This document shows, piece by piece, positions 16,423 through 24,699 of a DNA stretch of 64,000 nucleotides. The DNA is from Sphingobium lactosutens. GTDB lineage: Bacteria > Pseudomonadota > Alphaproteobacteria > Sphingomonadales > Sphingomonadaceae. The position numbers were made by a program, and so were the translations under genes. The notes under the pieces were generated by a model. That model saw only the letters and a program-made list of their open reading frames with translations. It was not told the origin of the DNA and searched no databases. The stretch covers positions 1 through 64,000 of the forward strand of contig NZ_QJQX01000035.1 in assembly GCF_013393185.1 (NCBI RefSeq). The letters are read 5' to 3'. How positions within the stretch are numbered: the stretch's first letter is position 1; every line of letters begins with the position of its first letter.

Positions 16423-18177
16423 ATGAAATCCATGTCCGTGCGCAACTGGCCGGTCAAAAAGACCAGCGTTGAGCCTCGTTGCGGGGAGGATGGCGCGCAT
16501 CCGGGTCAGGGACTGGAGGTAGATCATTGGCTGGCGGCGCTGCCGCAGTCGGCCGGGATTTTATCCTACGAACCCGACGGCTTGTCCGTCGTCGCCGGCA
16601 ATGATCGCTTCATGAAGCGGCTCGACCTCTATCGCGAGCGGACGAGCGGCAATGAGGGGAATGACCAGGGCTGGTTCGACCGTGTCGCCGCCTTTATCGA
16701 TTCGGGGCAGGAGTCGATTGGCTTCGAAACCCGCCGGGACGGCAACCTCGGCCCGGAATATTTCATGTGCACCCTTGGTCGCCTGCCGTCAGGGGAGACG
16801 GATGCACCCCTGATTCTGCTGACGGTGACGGATCGCACGACCGAGCGGGCGATCGAGAAAAATCTGCGGCGGGAATTATTGTCGGACGGCCTCACCGCCT
16901 TGCCCAACCGCACCGGCTTCGGCGAGGAGATTGACGACCGGCTGAAGAATAATGCCTGGCCGGAGCATGCTCAGTTCGGCATCATCGCGATCGACCTCAG
17001 CCGCTTCAGCCGGGTCAATGAATCGCTGGGTCCGATGGCGGGTGACGAGTTGCTGATCACGGTTGCCAAGCGGCTCAAGTCCAGCCTGCGGCAGGGCGAC
17101 GTGCTGGCGCGGATCGGCGGCAATGACTTTGCGATTTTTGCCCGTCTTAACAATGGCTTATCTGATTCCCTGCATATCGTGCAGCGGATCAAGGAAGCGA
17201 TGAGTTCGCCGATCCGTCTCAGCGGCCTGCAAATCCGCGTCGATTGCGCGATCGGCTGCGCGCTGTCGATCAATCTTCAGGAAGATCCCGACGATGTGGT
17301 GCGCAAGGCGCAGGCGGCAGTGAAGATCGCCAAGCGCAGCGGCAAGGTCGAAATCTATCGCAATGGCGTCCTCAAGGAGGCGCAACGTCGCTTTTCGATC
17401 GAAAGCCGCCTGCGCGACGCGCTGGCGCAGGGCGGGCTGGCGCTCGCCTATCAGCCGCTCATCCATCTCCAGACCGGCGAAATCACCGGGTTCGAGGCGC
17501 TGGCCCGCTGGGATGACGAGGAACTGGGCCGGGTTTCGCCAGTCGAATTCATCGCGGTTGCCGAGGAAAGCGGTCTCATCACCTCTCTAGGGCGCTGGGC
17601 GGCCTATGAAGCCGCGCAGGCCTTGTCGCGCTGGGACGCGAAATTCGGCCAGCCGCTGCCTGTGGGCGTGAACGTCAACCTCTCGCCGATCCAGATGGCG
17701 CGGGACGATGTCGCCTCGATGTTCGAGGAAGCGCTCCGCTATTCCGGCGTCGATGGCAGTCGCCTGACGGCCGAAGTCACCGAAAGCGCCATCGTCGCCG
17801 ACCCAGACAAGGCGCGCAAGCTGTTGTTCGCGCTCAAGGATTTGCAGATGCCGATCGCGATGGACGATTTCGGCACCGGCTTTTCCAACCTCGCCAGCCT
17901 GCACAGCCTGCCGATCGACATATTGAAGATCGACCGCAGCTTCGTCTCCTCCATGCTGGAGGATCGCGACAAGGCCGTCATCGTGCGCACCATATTGTCG
18001 CTCGCCGAATCACTGAATCTCAGGGTCACGGCCGAGGGGATCGAGACGCAGGATCTGGCCCATGCGCTTCAGAAAATGGGATGCTGGCAGGGGCAGGGCT
18101 ATTATTTCGCGCGCCCGATGAGCGAGGCCGACGCCTTCGACTATTGGCGCGCGCGCTGGAATTTCGAGACGGTCTGA
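16423..18177 (+). CDS. PAS-like / degenerate GGDEF / EAL protein, probable c-di-GMP phosphodiesterase
   Basis: A 584-aa cytoplasmic protein: an N-terminal PAS-like sensor region (about 30-140), a GGDEF domain (about 150-305) and an EAL domain (about 320-575). The GGDEF signature near residue 230 reads GGNDF, so diguanylate cyclase activity is unlikely. The EAL domain keeps FEALARW, EAAQ, NLSPIQ, DDFGTGFSNL and LKIDRSF, so hydrolysis of c-di-GMP is expected. No membrane segment is seen. Its 3' end overlaps the convergent cca gene by 37 bp. Confidence 0.9.
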   Translation: MKSMSVRNWPVKKTSVEPRCGEDGAHPGQGLEVDHWLAALPQSAGILSYEPDGLSVVAGNDRFMKRLDLYRERTSGNEGNDQGWFDRVAAFIDSGQESIGFETRRDGNLGPEYFMCTLGRLPSGETDAPLILLTVTDRTTERAIEKNLRRELLSDGLTALPNRTGFGEEIDDRLKNNAWPEHAQFGIIAIDLSRFSRVNESLGPMAGDELLITVAKRLKSSLRQGDVLARIGGNDFAIFARLNNGLSDSLHIVQRIKEAMSSPIRLSGLQIRVDCAIGCALSINLQEDPDDVVRKAQAAVKIAKRSGKVEIYRNGVLKEAQRRFSIESRLRDALAQGGLALAYQPLIHLQTGEITGFEALARWDDEELGRVSPVEFIAVAEESGLITSLGRWAAYEAAQALSRWDAKFGQPLPVGVNVNLSPIQMARDDVASMFEEALRYSGVDGSRLTAEVTESAIVADPDKARKLLFALKDLQMPIAMDDFGTGFSNLASLHSLPIDILKIDRSFVSSMLEDRDKAVIVRTILSLAESLNLRVTAEGIETQDLAHALQKMGCWQGQGYYFARPMSEADAFDYWRARWNFETV

Positions 18178-19352
18178 TCCGTCAGTTCCGCGACGCGGGC
18201 GGCGTCGGGAAAATCCTCCGCGACCCACAGCCGCTGCACTTCCTGCAAGGCCTTGGCGATATTGGGACCAGGTTCCAGCCCGCGCGCGATCAAAGCGCCG
18301 CCGCCGATCGGCAGGGTAGGCGGGGTCCATCCTTCCAGCGGCGCAAGCGCCGACACTGATTGGGCAGGATCGAGCAACAACCGGTCGATCGCGCCCTCCA
18401 CGCCGACCCGATAGGCGAGCGCACGCGGCGCTTCGCCTTCGATGCCCGGCTCCAGCGCTACGATCAGCCGCTTGCGCGCCTTGTTGGAGAGCTTGAGCCG
18501 CGCCCCGACCTGATCGGCCAATGCCGGATCGGCGGGCAGCAGCGCGGCGAGCCGGCGCAGGGCGGACGGACCAACACCGCTTTCAGCCTCGCGCGTCATC
18601 AATGCCTCGACCCGGTCGACGCCCGCCATCGTCACTTCGGGGAGGACCGGCATCAATATGCCCCCTTCCACCATCAGCCGCAGCGCGTGGATCGGCGCGG
18701 CGACGCCCAGCAACTTCAGCATCTCGTCGGAGATCCGCTCGCGCGACAGCGCCATCAGGCTGTTGGCGGCGGCAACGCACGCATCATAGGCGAGATTGTC
18801 CAGTTCGTTGTCGCCATAGCGCGCCAGGAAGCGGAAATAGCGCAGGATGCGCAGATGATCCTCGGCGATCCGGGCGGATGCGTCACCGATGAAGCGCAGC
18901 CGCCGCGCCTCCAGATCGGGCAGGCCACCGAAATAGTCGCTGATCGCGCCGGTCAGCGGATCGGCATAGAGGGCGTTGATGGTGAAGTCGCGTCGCGCCG
19001 CATCCTCGCGCCAATTGTCTGTATAGGCGATGGTGGCGCGGCGGCCGTCGGTGCTGACGTCGCGGCGCAGCGTGGTAATCTCTACCGGACCGTCGGGCAG
19101 GACGGCGGTGATGGTGCCATGGTCGATGCCGGTCGGCACCGCCTTGATCCCCGCCGCCTTCAGCCGGTCGACCACATCCTGCGGGTCCAGCGTCGTCGCT
19201 ATGTCGAGATCGTTGACGGGCAGGCCCAGTAGCCCATCGCGCACCGCGCCGCCCACATAGCGGGCCTTGCCGCCGCCGGCATCTAGCGCGGCAAGCAGGC
19301 CGTCCAGGCCGGAACGATGACGCCATTGGGCGTCAGGCAGCAAGACGGTCAT
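18141..19352 (-). CDS. cca: CCA-adding tRNA nucleotidyltransferase
   Basis: Adds or repairs the 3' CCA end of tRNAs. The 403-aa protein has the class II head motif ARYVGGAVRDGLLGLPVNDLD with the metal-binding Asp pair in DLDIATT, then RRDFTINALYAD, RRLRFIGDASARIAEDHLRI and an RNA-binding helical tail. Start MTVLLPDAQW at 19350-19352 was chosen. It overlaps the NUDIX gene upstream by 20 bp. The 3' end overlaps the convergent EAL gene. Confidence 0.93.
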   Translation of the reverse strand: MTVLLPDAQWRHRSGLDGLLAALDAGGGKARYVGGAVRDGLLGLPVNDLDIATTLDPQDVVDRLKAAGIKAVPTGIDHGTITAVLPDGPVEITTLRRDVSTDGRRATIAYTDNWREDAARRDFTINALYADPLTGAISDYFGGLPDLEARRLRFIGDASARIAEDHLRILRYFRFLARYGDNELDNLAYDACVAAANSLMALSRERISDEMLKLLGVAAPIHALRLMVEGGILMPVLPEVTMAGVDRVEALMTREAESGVGPSALRRLAALLPADPALADQVGARLKLSNKARKRLIVALEPGIEGEAPRALAYRVGVEGAIDRLLLDPAQSVSALAPLEGWTPPTLPIGGGALIARGLEPGPNIAKALQEVQRLWVAEDFPDAARVAELTDQTVSKFQRARQ

Positions 19353-19941
19353 GACCCAGCCTTCGGGAAAGATTGGCCAGGATGGCGGCGGTGATCCCCC
19401 AGATGCGCCGATCCTGCCAGAAAATTTCATAATAATGGCGCATTGCGCCGGCGAACTCGACCTCGCGCTTTACCCGGTTGGCGGGGTCGAGCGCAAAGGC
19501 GAGCGGCAGTTCGAACCAACTGGCGACCTCCCCCTCCTGCGCATGCAGCGGCAGGTCTGGCGGGATGACCCCCAGCACCGGAATGATGTCGAAGCCGGTG
19601 AAGGTATGATAGCGGTCGGACGTACCGATGATCTGTACCTCGTCAGGCGGCAGAGCGATTTCCTCCTGCGCCTCGCGCAGCGCACCGGCAACTTCGTCGG
19701 CGTCGCTTTCATCAACCCGGCCGCCGGGGAAGGCGATCTGGCCGGCATGTTTGCGCAATGTGGTCGCCCGTTCGGTCAGGATCAGGCCCGGCTCCGACCG
19801 GTCAGTGATCGCGACCAGCACGGCGGCAGGGGCGAGTGCGACATCATCGACGATCCGCGGGTCGCGGACGTCCGACAAAGGCAGCATTTCGCGCCGATGC
19901 CCTTCCTCCAGTGCGGCGCGCAACCGTTCCGCCAGGCTCAT
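19333..19941 (-). CDS. NUDIX hydrolase, CoA pyrophosphatase-like
   Basis: A 202-aa NUDIX protein of the YeaB/CoA-diphosphatase subgroup, which hydrolyses CoA or related nucleotides. The NUDIX box reads GGRVDESDADEV followed by ALREAQEEIAL, and upstream HAGQIAFPGG is typical of the CoA subgroup. ATG 19939-19941 overlaps the stop of the DUF1285 gene by ATGA. Downstream it overlaps cca by 20 bp, so DUF1285 - NUDIX - cca look like one translational unit. Confidence 0.88.
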   Translation of the reverse strand: MSLAERLRAALEEGHRREMLPLSDVRDPRIVDDVALAPAAVLVAITDRSEPGLILTERATTLRKHAGQIAFPGGRVDESDADEVAGALREAQEEIALPPDEVQIIGTSDRYHTFTGFDIIPVLGVIPPDLPLHAQEGEVASWFELPLAFALDPANRVKREVEFAGAMRHYYEIFWQDRRIWGITAAILANLSRRLGHDRLAA

Positions 19942-20504
19942 TCCGCGCCGTCCAGCGGAAAGAATGCGCCATCGCTCCACAAGCCGACACGGTCGCCGCC
20001 TTCCTCCAGCGCCAGGTTCATCAAATCATAATAGACGCTGCGCGCGACCAGAGCTTCCAACCCGCCGCGCACATGCAGATAGGGGTGCGGGCCGTCCGGC
20101 GTCTCGCGCAGGGTCAGGCCATTGTCCGCGCCAGCAGTGACCAGATCGCCGCTGTTCAGCCGGAAGATCAGCGTGCGCTCTCGCCTTTCGCCCTCTGTCT
20201 TCAGTTCCACCGCGACGAAAGGGGCATCGTCCACAGCGATATCCAGCTTCTCGACCGGCGTGACCAGCACATGGCTGCCATCCGGTTCACGCCGCAATAT
20301 GCTGGAGAACAGCCGCACCATCGTCTCGCGGCCGATCGGCGATCCCTGATGATACCAGGTGCCGTCGCGGGCGATGCGCATTTCGCTGTCGCCGCAATGA
20401 TCGGGATTCCATTTCTCGACCGGCGGCAGGCGCTTTTCCGCCAGCAGGCGCGCTATGTCGGCCAGCGATAGGGTGGACAGGTCGGGCAATGGCTCCATCG
20501 GCAT
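19938..20504 (-). CDS. DUF1285 family protein
   Basis: A 188-aa conserved protein of unknown function. Family hallmarks are ARDGTWYHQGSPIGRETMVR, LFSSILRRE, VTPVEKLDIAVDDAPFVAVE and a C-terminal YYDLMNLALEEG. No signal peptide or membrane helix. It is first in the DUF1285 - NUDIX - cca unit, linked by a 4-nt overlap. Start could be 20504 or the second Met at 20498. Confidence 0.85.
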   Translation of the reverse strand: MPMEPLPDLSTLSLADIARLLAEKRLPPVEKWNPDHCGDSEMRIARDGTWYHQGSPIGRETMVRLFSSILRREPDGSHVLVTPVEKLDIAVDDAPFVAVELKTEGERRERTLIFRLNSGDLVTAGADNGLTLRETPDGPHPYLHVRGGLEALVARSVYYDLMNLALEEGGDRVGLWSDGAFFPLDGAE

Positions 20505-20548
20505 GAGGCGGAGATAGGAGCGTCCTCGCTCGAAGGCAAAGAACTAAT

Positions 20549-21085
20549 TCAGGCCGCGACCGCGATGCGCGGCGCCAACATGCCGGTTCCGGCCACGCGT
20601 CCACCATCCACCGGCAGCGCCAGCAAGCGGCGTTTCTCGAACGGACCGGGCGCGTCCCATCCGCTCGTGCCTTCGTCGGTGAAGCCCCAGAAGCGGCCAT
20701 AATATTCGGGGTCGCCGATCATCATCAGTGGCTCGGTCCGCAGCGTCCTGGCGGCCGCGACCACCGCGTCCATCATCGCCCGGCCATGGCCGCCATGCTG
20801 GTGCGCGGGATCGACGGCGACCGGACCTACCATGATCAGCGGCGACTGGCTGCCATCGGCCTGGGTCAGCGCCACCGGCCAGCTTTGCAGCGTGCCGATC
20901 AGCGCGCCGTCCGCATTCACGACGGCGAAGGAGAGGGCAGGGAGCCAGGGCATTCCGTCGCGGATCTTGTAAGCGGTGCGGCCATGGCGATCAGGACCGA
21001 AAGCCGCGTCGAGCAGCTGCTCGATCGCCTCTTCGGGCTGACTGTCCAGGGGAAGAATGTGAGACACGACTTGCCGTTCCGCCAT
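20549..21085 (-). CDS. GNAT-family N-acetyltransferase
   Basis: A 178-aa GNAT protein that should move an acetyl group from acetyl-CoA to an amine; substrate unknown. Acetyl-CoA-binding motif A is VGPVAVDPAHQHGGHGRAMM. The C-terminal part (MMIGDPEYYGRFWGFTDEGT) is typical of the YhbS-like subgroup. ATG 21083-21085 (MAERQVVSHILPLD) was chosen; a longer reading would run over the folB start region. It diverges from folB with a 112-bp shared upstream region. Confidence 0.85.
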   Translation of the reverse strand: MAERQVVSHILPLDSQPEEAIEQLLDAAFGPDRHGRTAYKIRDGMPWLPALSFAVVNADGALIGTLQSWPVALTQADGSQSPLIMVGPVAVDPAHQHGGHGRAMMDAVVAAARTLRTEPLMMIGDPEYYGRFWGFTDEGTSGWDAPGPFEKRRLLALPVDGGRVAGTGMLAPRIAVAA

Positions 21086-21197
21086 CAATGGCGCATGGGG
21101 CAGCGCCGGAGCGGCGGGCTTTAGCGTCCGCGCCGCAAAATGAAAGACTAAATAGGCCCCGCCTGACCGCAGGATATGGGCCATATGTGGCAAGGCT

Positions 21198-21581
21198 ATG
21201 CAGACAGGATTTGACGATTTTCTGACGCTGGAGGTCAACAATCTCCATGTCGACGTGCTGACCGGCATCTACTCGGAGGAGACGCATCTCCCCCAACCGC
21301 TGCGCATTTCCATCCGCGCGCGCCTGCGAATCGCCGACCATTACGATCCGTCGACGCCGCTAACCCAGTCGAAAAACTATATGGACTTGAAGCACGCCGC
21401 CTCGACCGCGCTGCCCGAAGGCGTCCATTTCACCCTGATCGAAGCGGTGGCCGACCATATCATCGACACCATCTTCCTTCAGGACGACAAGGTCAGCCAT
21501 GTCGAGGTGAAGATCGTCAAGCTGGCGCTCAGCGAGCGCGGCGAGGAAATCGGCATCACCCTTGGCCGCGGGCGGAAGTAA
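21198..21581 (+). CDS. folB: dihydroneopterin aldolase family protein
   Basis: Folate biosynthesis enzyme converting dihydroneopterin to 6-hydroxymethyl-dihydropterin plus glycolaldehyde. The 127-aa protein has the family N-terminus LTLEVNNLHVDVLTGIYSEE, the YMDLKHAA segment and the catalytic/binding stretch FTLIEAVADHIIDTIF, with a C-terminal VKLALSERGEEIGITL. ATG 21198 is the only plausible start. It stands alone, followed by a stem-loop repeat before the convergent oxygenase gene. Confidence 0.88.
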   Translation: MQTGFDDFLTLEVNNLHVDVLTGIYSEETHLPQPLRISIRARLRIADHYDPSTPLTQSKNYMDLKHAASTALPEGVHFTLIEAVADHIIDTIFLQDDKVSHVEVKIVKLALSERGEEIGITLGRGRK

Positions 21582-21591
21582 ATTCCGCCCC

Positions 21592-21638
21592 GTTCGTTTC
21601 AAGCGAAGTCGAGAAACGCGTCCCGACTTCGCTCGAAC
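21592..21638. repeat. stem-loop repeat, copy A (TCGACTTCGCT family)
   Basis: AGCGAAGTCG (21602-21611) pairs with CGACTTCGCT (21624-21633), and GTTCG/CGAAC extend the hairpin outward. Read on the minus strand it contains GTTTC - TCGACTTCGCTT - GAAAC - GAACGG, the same loop and tail as the two copies near 53.5 and 53.8 kb but with a different stem. It fills the gap between convergent folB and the oxygenase gene and could end transcription both ways. Confidence 0.65.
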
Positions 21639-21645
21639 CCCAACC

Positions 21646-22593
21646 TCATCCCTTCTTGATCAGCCCGATCTCGATCAGCCGCTCGGTCAGATAGTCGTGC
21701 GCGCTGATCGGCGCTTCGCGACGCGGGTTCTCGTCGGTCACGCATTGCGGCAGCGCGTCGATCATGAAATCGGGGCGCAGATGCAGGAAAAACGGCATCG
21801 AATAGCGCGAATGGCCGCGCCGTTCCGGCGGCGGATTGACCACGCGATGGCTGGTCGAGGGCAGCACATGGTTGGTCAGCCGCTGCAACATATCGCCGAC
21901 ATTGATCGCCAGCGCGCCCGGCGGCGGCACGACCGGCAGCCAGTTGCCGTTCCGGTCCTTCAGTTCCAGCCCGCCTTCCTCCGCGCCCAGCAGCAGGGTG
22001 ATCAGGTTGATATCCTCATGCGCGCCTGCGCGGATGCCGGGTGCTTGCGGTGACACTGGCGGATAGTGGAGCAGGCGCAGGATCGAATTGCCATTCTCGA
22101 CCGGACCGTCGAACCAGCGCTCGGGCAGGCCGAGATAGAGGGCGATCGCCGACAGCAATTCCGCGCCGACGCGATCGAATTCGCGATACAGTTTCGCGAA
22201 GACCGGCTTGAACTCCGGCATTTCGGCAGGCCAGATATTGGGCGGCATGGTGTCGGCGAGCGGATCGCCTTCGGGCAGGTCGCGGCCGACATGCCAGAAT
22301 TCCTTTAGGTCATTCTCGCTCGCGCCCTTGGCGATCTCGACGCCGAAGGCGGTGTAGCCGCGCTGGCCGCCGTTGAACTTGGCGTCATAGGCGCGCTTCA
22401 CATCGTCCGGCAGGGCGAAGAAATCGCGCGCCAGCGCCCAGCCATTGTCGACCAGCGTCTGATCCATGCCATGGTCCTTCACCATGGCGAAGCCGAAGCG
22501 CTGGAAGGATTCGCCGAAAGCCTGAGCGAAGTCTGCCTTGGGCATCTCCGCCATGGACAGGACGGGCACCTGTTCCAGTATCGTTTGCGACAC
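21646..22593 (-). CDS. 2-oxoglutarate/Fe(II)-dependent oxygenase, isopenicillin N synthase-like
   Basis: A 315-aa non-haem iron oxygenase of the IPNS/2OG family; substrate unknown. The iron triad is His192-x-Asp194 (GAHEDINLITLLLG) and His249 (PSTSHRVVNPP), with the 2OG-binding Arg263 in HSRYSMPFF. The N-terminal DIOX_N-type region ends in NGGQRGYTAFG. Start is GTG at 22591-22593 with GGAG 11 nt upstream. No signal peptide. Biosynthetic neighbours are lacking, so a primary-metabolism or detoxification role is as likely as an antibiotic one. Confidence 0.88.
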   Translation of the reverse strand: MSQTILEQVPVLSMAEMPKADFAQAFGESFQRFGFAMVKDHGMDQTLVDNGWALARDFFALPDDVKRAYDAKFNGGQRGYTAFGVEIAKGASENDLKEFWHVGRDLPEGDPLADTMPPNIWPAEMPEFKPVFAKLYREFDRVGAELLSAIALYLGLPERWFDGPVENGNSILRLLHYPPVSPQAPGIRAGAHEDINLITLLLGAEEGGLELKDRNGNWLPVVPPPGALAINVGDMLQRLTNHVLPSTSHRVVNPPPERRGHSRYSMPFFLHLRPDFMIDALPQCVTDENPRREAPISAHDYLTERLIEIGLIKKG

Positions 22594-22695
22594 TTTTATT
22601 CTCCAGATCTCGAAAAAGGGGGCGCCACCCATATGCGGCCGCCCGCGCATAGCCGCATCCTTGATCGCGCCAGACCGCTGTTGCAAGAAGGCAAA

Positions 22696-23103
22696 ATGAA
22701 CTATTGGCTGATGAAATCGGAACCCGACGTCTTTTCCTATGACGACCTGGTCAAAAAGGGGAAGGCCGAATGGGACGGTGTGCGGAACCATGCGGCGCAG
22801 GGGCATATGAAAGCGATGCGCAAGGGCGACCTTGCGTTCTTCTATCACAGCAATATCGGCGTCGAGGCGGTCGGCATCATGAAGATCGTCGAGGAAGCCG
22901 CGCCCGACAGCACGGACGACAGCAGCAAGTGGATCGCGGTCCATGTCGCGCCGCACGAAAGGCTCGAAAAGCCGGTGACGCTGAAGGCCATGAAGGCCGA
23001 TTCGGCGCTCGCCGACATGGTCATGTTGCGCCAGTCACGTCTTTCCGTCGCCCCACTGACCAAGGCGCAGTTCGACCATATCGTCGCTATGTCAAAGGCT
23101 TAA
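22696..23103 (+). CDS. EVE-domain protein (PUA-like)
   Basis: A 135-aa EVE/PUA-fold protein that is expected to bind modified bases in RNA or DNA. It starts MNYWLMKSEPDVFSYDDL and continues WDGVRNHAAQGHMKAMRKGD, FFYHSNIGVEAVGIMKI, all typical of the family. ATG 22696 follows AAGAAGG. It diverges from the oxygenase gene. No restriction or defence genes are adjacent, so a housekeeping role is more likely than a phage-defence one. Confidence 0.9.
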   Translation: MNYWLMKSEPDVFSYDDLVKKGKAEWDGVRNHAAQGHMKAMRKGDLAFFYHSNIGVEAVGIMKIVEEAAPDSTDDSSKWIAVHVAPHERLEKPVTLKAMKADSALADMVMLRQSRLSVAPLTKAQFDHIVAMSKA

Positions 23104-23251
23104 TTGGATCAGTGGGACGCGGTTGCACATGATGCAATCGGGCGGTCATTTTTTGCGATTGTCGCTTTGTCGCAGTGCCCCATATGACGGCGGCAACAGA
23201 ACAAGAATAAAGAACAGAGGTGTTTGATCGGCATTCACAAGGAGTTTACCC

Positions 23252-23536
23252 ATGCGAATGCTGTCCAAGTTCATTGTCGCCGGCGCCCTGAGCGCCATCG
23301 CCGCCACCGCCGTCCAGGCCGAGGAAGCCGCTCCCAAGGAGCGTTTCACCCATGAAGGCTACACCTATGTCTATCAGGTGAAGGACACGAAGAACGGCAA
23401 GCTGATTTCGGGCCGTCGTTTCCCCGACGCCGTCGCCTTCAACCTGGCCGTCAAGAACGGCAAGGTTTCGGGCGTGTCGGGTGGCCAGCCGGTCGCGTTC
23501 AAGGTCGAAGACGCGCGCGGCGCCGCTTCGGAATAA
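23252..23536 (+). CDS. small secreted hypothetical protein, 94 aa
   Basis: Begins with a clear signal peptide (MRMLSKFIVAGALSAIAATA VQA, cleavage after AQA/VQA near residue 23) followed by a roughly 70-residue mature domain with FTHEGYTYVYQVKDT and KNGKLISGRRFPDAVAFNLA. Probably periplasmic. No family recognised. Good ribosome site (AAGGAG, 7 nt upstream) and a strong terminator downstream suggest a well-expressed single-gene unit. Confidence 0.8.
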   Translation: MRMLSKFIVAGALSAIAATAVQAEEAAPKERFTHEGYTYVYQVKDTKNGKLISGRRFPDAVAFNLAVKNGKVSGVSGGQPVAFKVEDARGAASE

Positions 23537-23559
23537 GCTTTCGGCGCTGACAGGATTTA

Positions 23560-23592
23560 GGGACGGCATCCGACGGGATGCCGTCCCTTTTT
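23560..23592 (+). terminator. rho-independent terminator
   Basis: GGGACGGCATCC (23560-23571) and GGATGCCGTCCC (23576-23587) form a perfect 12-bp stem with a GACG loop followed by five T. It closes the small secreted-protein gene on the plus strand. Confidence 0.9.
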
Positions 23593-23664
23593 CATGCCCC
23601 GCGGGCATAAGATCCGTTGGTTAGGGAGCCGACGCCGCGCAAGGGGCGGCGACGGCTAGACCGA

Positions 23665-23967
23665 TCAGCGGCAGGTGCGCTTGCTGTCGATCGCCTTGCC
23701 GAGCAGCGCGCCGCCCGCCGCACCCAGGATGGTGCCGGTGGCGCGGTCGCCGCGCGTGTCTATCGCACGGCCAGCCAGCGCACCGCCGACGCCGCCGACG
23801 ATCATGCCGGTGGTGCCGTTCGACTTGCGGCAATAGGTGCGGCCGTCGCGGCCACGCCATTCCTTGTAACGATAATGTTTGCGGGCCTGGGCGCCGTCGG
23901 TCGGCACGGCCAGCGATACCGGAATGGCCAGCGAAACGGCGGCCAGGGCGAGCAGGGCTTTACGCAT
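23665..23967 (-). CDS. glycine-zipper 2TM-domain protein
   Basis: A 100-aa exported or membrane-associated protein. Signal peptide MRKALLALAAVSLAIPVSLA is followed by a basic segment (ARKHYRYKEWRGRDGRTYCR) and two glycine-zipper repeats (GMIVGGVGGALAGRAID and GTILGAAGGALLGKAID), as in the 17-kDa surface-antigen/YMGG families. ATG 23965-23967 follows GGAGGAG. Role likely in the envelope; exact function unknown. Confidence 0.85.
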   Translation of the reverse strand: MRKALLALAAVSLAIPVSLAVPTDGAQARKHYRYKEWRGRDGRTYCRKSNGTTGMIVGGVGGALAGRAIDTRGDRATGTILGAAGGALLGKAIDSKRTCR

Positions 23968-24086
23968 GAATTTCTCCTCCAGATAGCGTGATTTGTCGCT
24001 AGAACCCGCACTTATTGATCGAAGTTGCATGAACCTACGGCAACAATCTAAGTCGTTGTTTCCGGAGAAATAAAATTTGAGGCGAA

Positions 24087-24533
24087 ATGATGCGCGCGAA
24101 CGATGAGCGGGATGCGAAGGCGCTGATCGCGGCGCTGGAACTGGCGCCCCATCCCGAAGGCGGCTGGTACAGGGAGACGTGGCGCGCCGCCGCTGCACCG
24201 GGTGAGCGGGCAGGCGGGACGGCGATCCTTTTCCTGCTGGAAACGCATGAACGATCGCACTGGCACAGGGTGGATGCCGACGAACATTGGTTCTGGCACG
24301 CGGGCGCGCCGCTGATCCTGTCGATCGCAGCGCAAGGAGGGGTGGAGTCACGGGATTTGCTGCTGGGGCCGGACATATTGGCCGGGCAGATGCCGCAGGG
24401 TTGGGTGCCCGCGCATCACTGGCAGGCTGCCGTACCGCAGGGGGGATGGGCGCTGGTCAGTTGCACGGTCACGCCGGGCTTTGATTTTGCAGGATTTACG
24501 CTGGCGCCGCCGGACTGGGAACCCGGCGCCTGA
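24087..24533 (+). CDS. cupin-fold DUF985 family protein
   Basis: A 148-aa single-domain cupin (DUF985, YML079W-like). Typical segments are LELAPHPEGGWYRETWR, ILFLLETHERSHWHRVDADE with the cupin-1 histidines, and PQGWVPAHHWQAA. The metal and substrate are not known for the family. Start is ATG 24087 or the adjacent ATG 24090, behind GAGGCGAA. It stands alone. Confidence 0.88.
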   Translation: MMRANDERDAKALIAALELAPHPEGGWYRETWRAAAAPGERAGGTAILFLLETHERSHWHRVDADEHWFWHAGAPLILSIAAQGGVESRDLLLGPDILAGQMPQGWVPAHHWQAAVPQGGWALVSCTVTPGFDFAGFTLAPPDWEPGA

Positions 24534-24536
24534 ACC

Positions 24537-24557
24537 TTATCCACAAAGTTATCCACA
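24537..24557 (+). promoter_or_regulatory. two tandem DnaA boxes
   Basis: TTATCCACA occurs at 24537-24545 and again at 24549-24557, same orientation, 12 bp start to start. Both match the strong DnaA-box consensus TTATNCACA exactly. They sit just after the DUF985 gene. Whether they bind DnaA or belong to an origin or DnaA-titration site cannot be told from sequence alone. Confidence 0.6.
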
Positions 24558-24699
24558 GATTTGCGAAAAAATCTGTCACGAAACTGTCCGATTTCGCTTG
24601 GAACGACTCGCAGATGGTGAGACGATCTCATTATCGAGACGATGGAAACGGAGCAATCCGCTTCTGCAAATGGATGAGAAATCAGGCATTTAAATCGTA

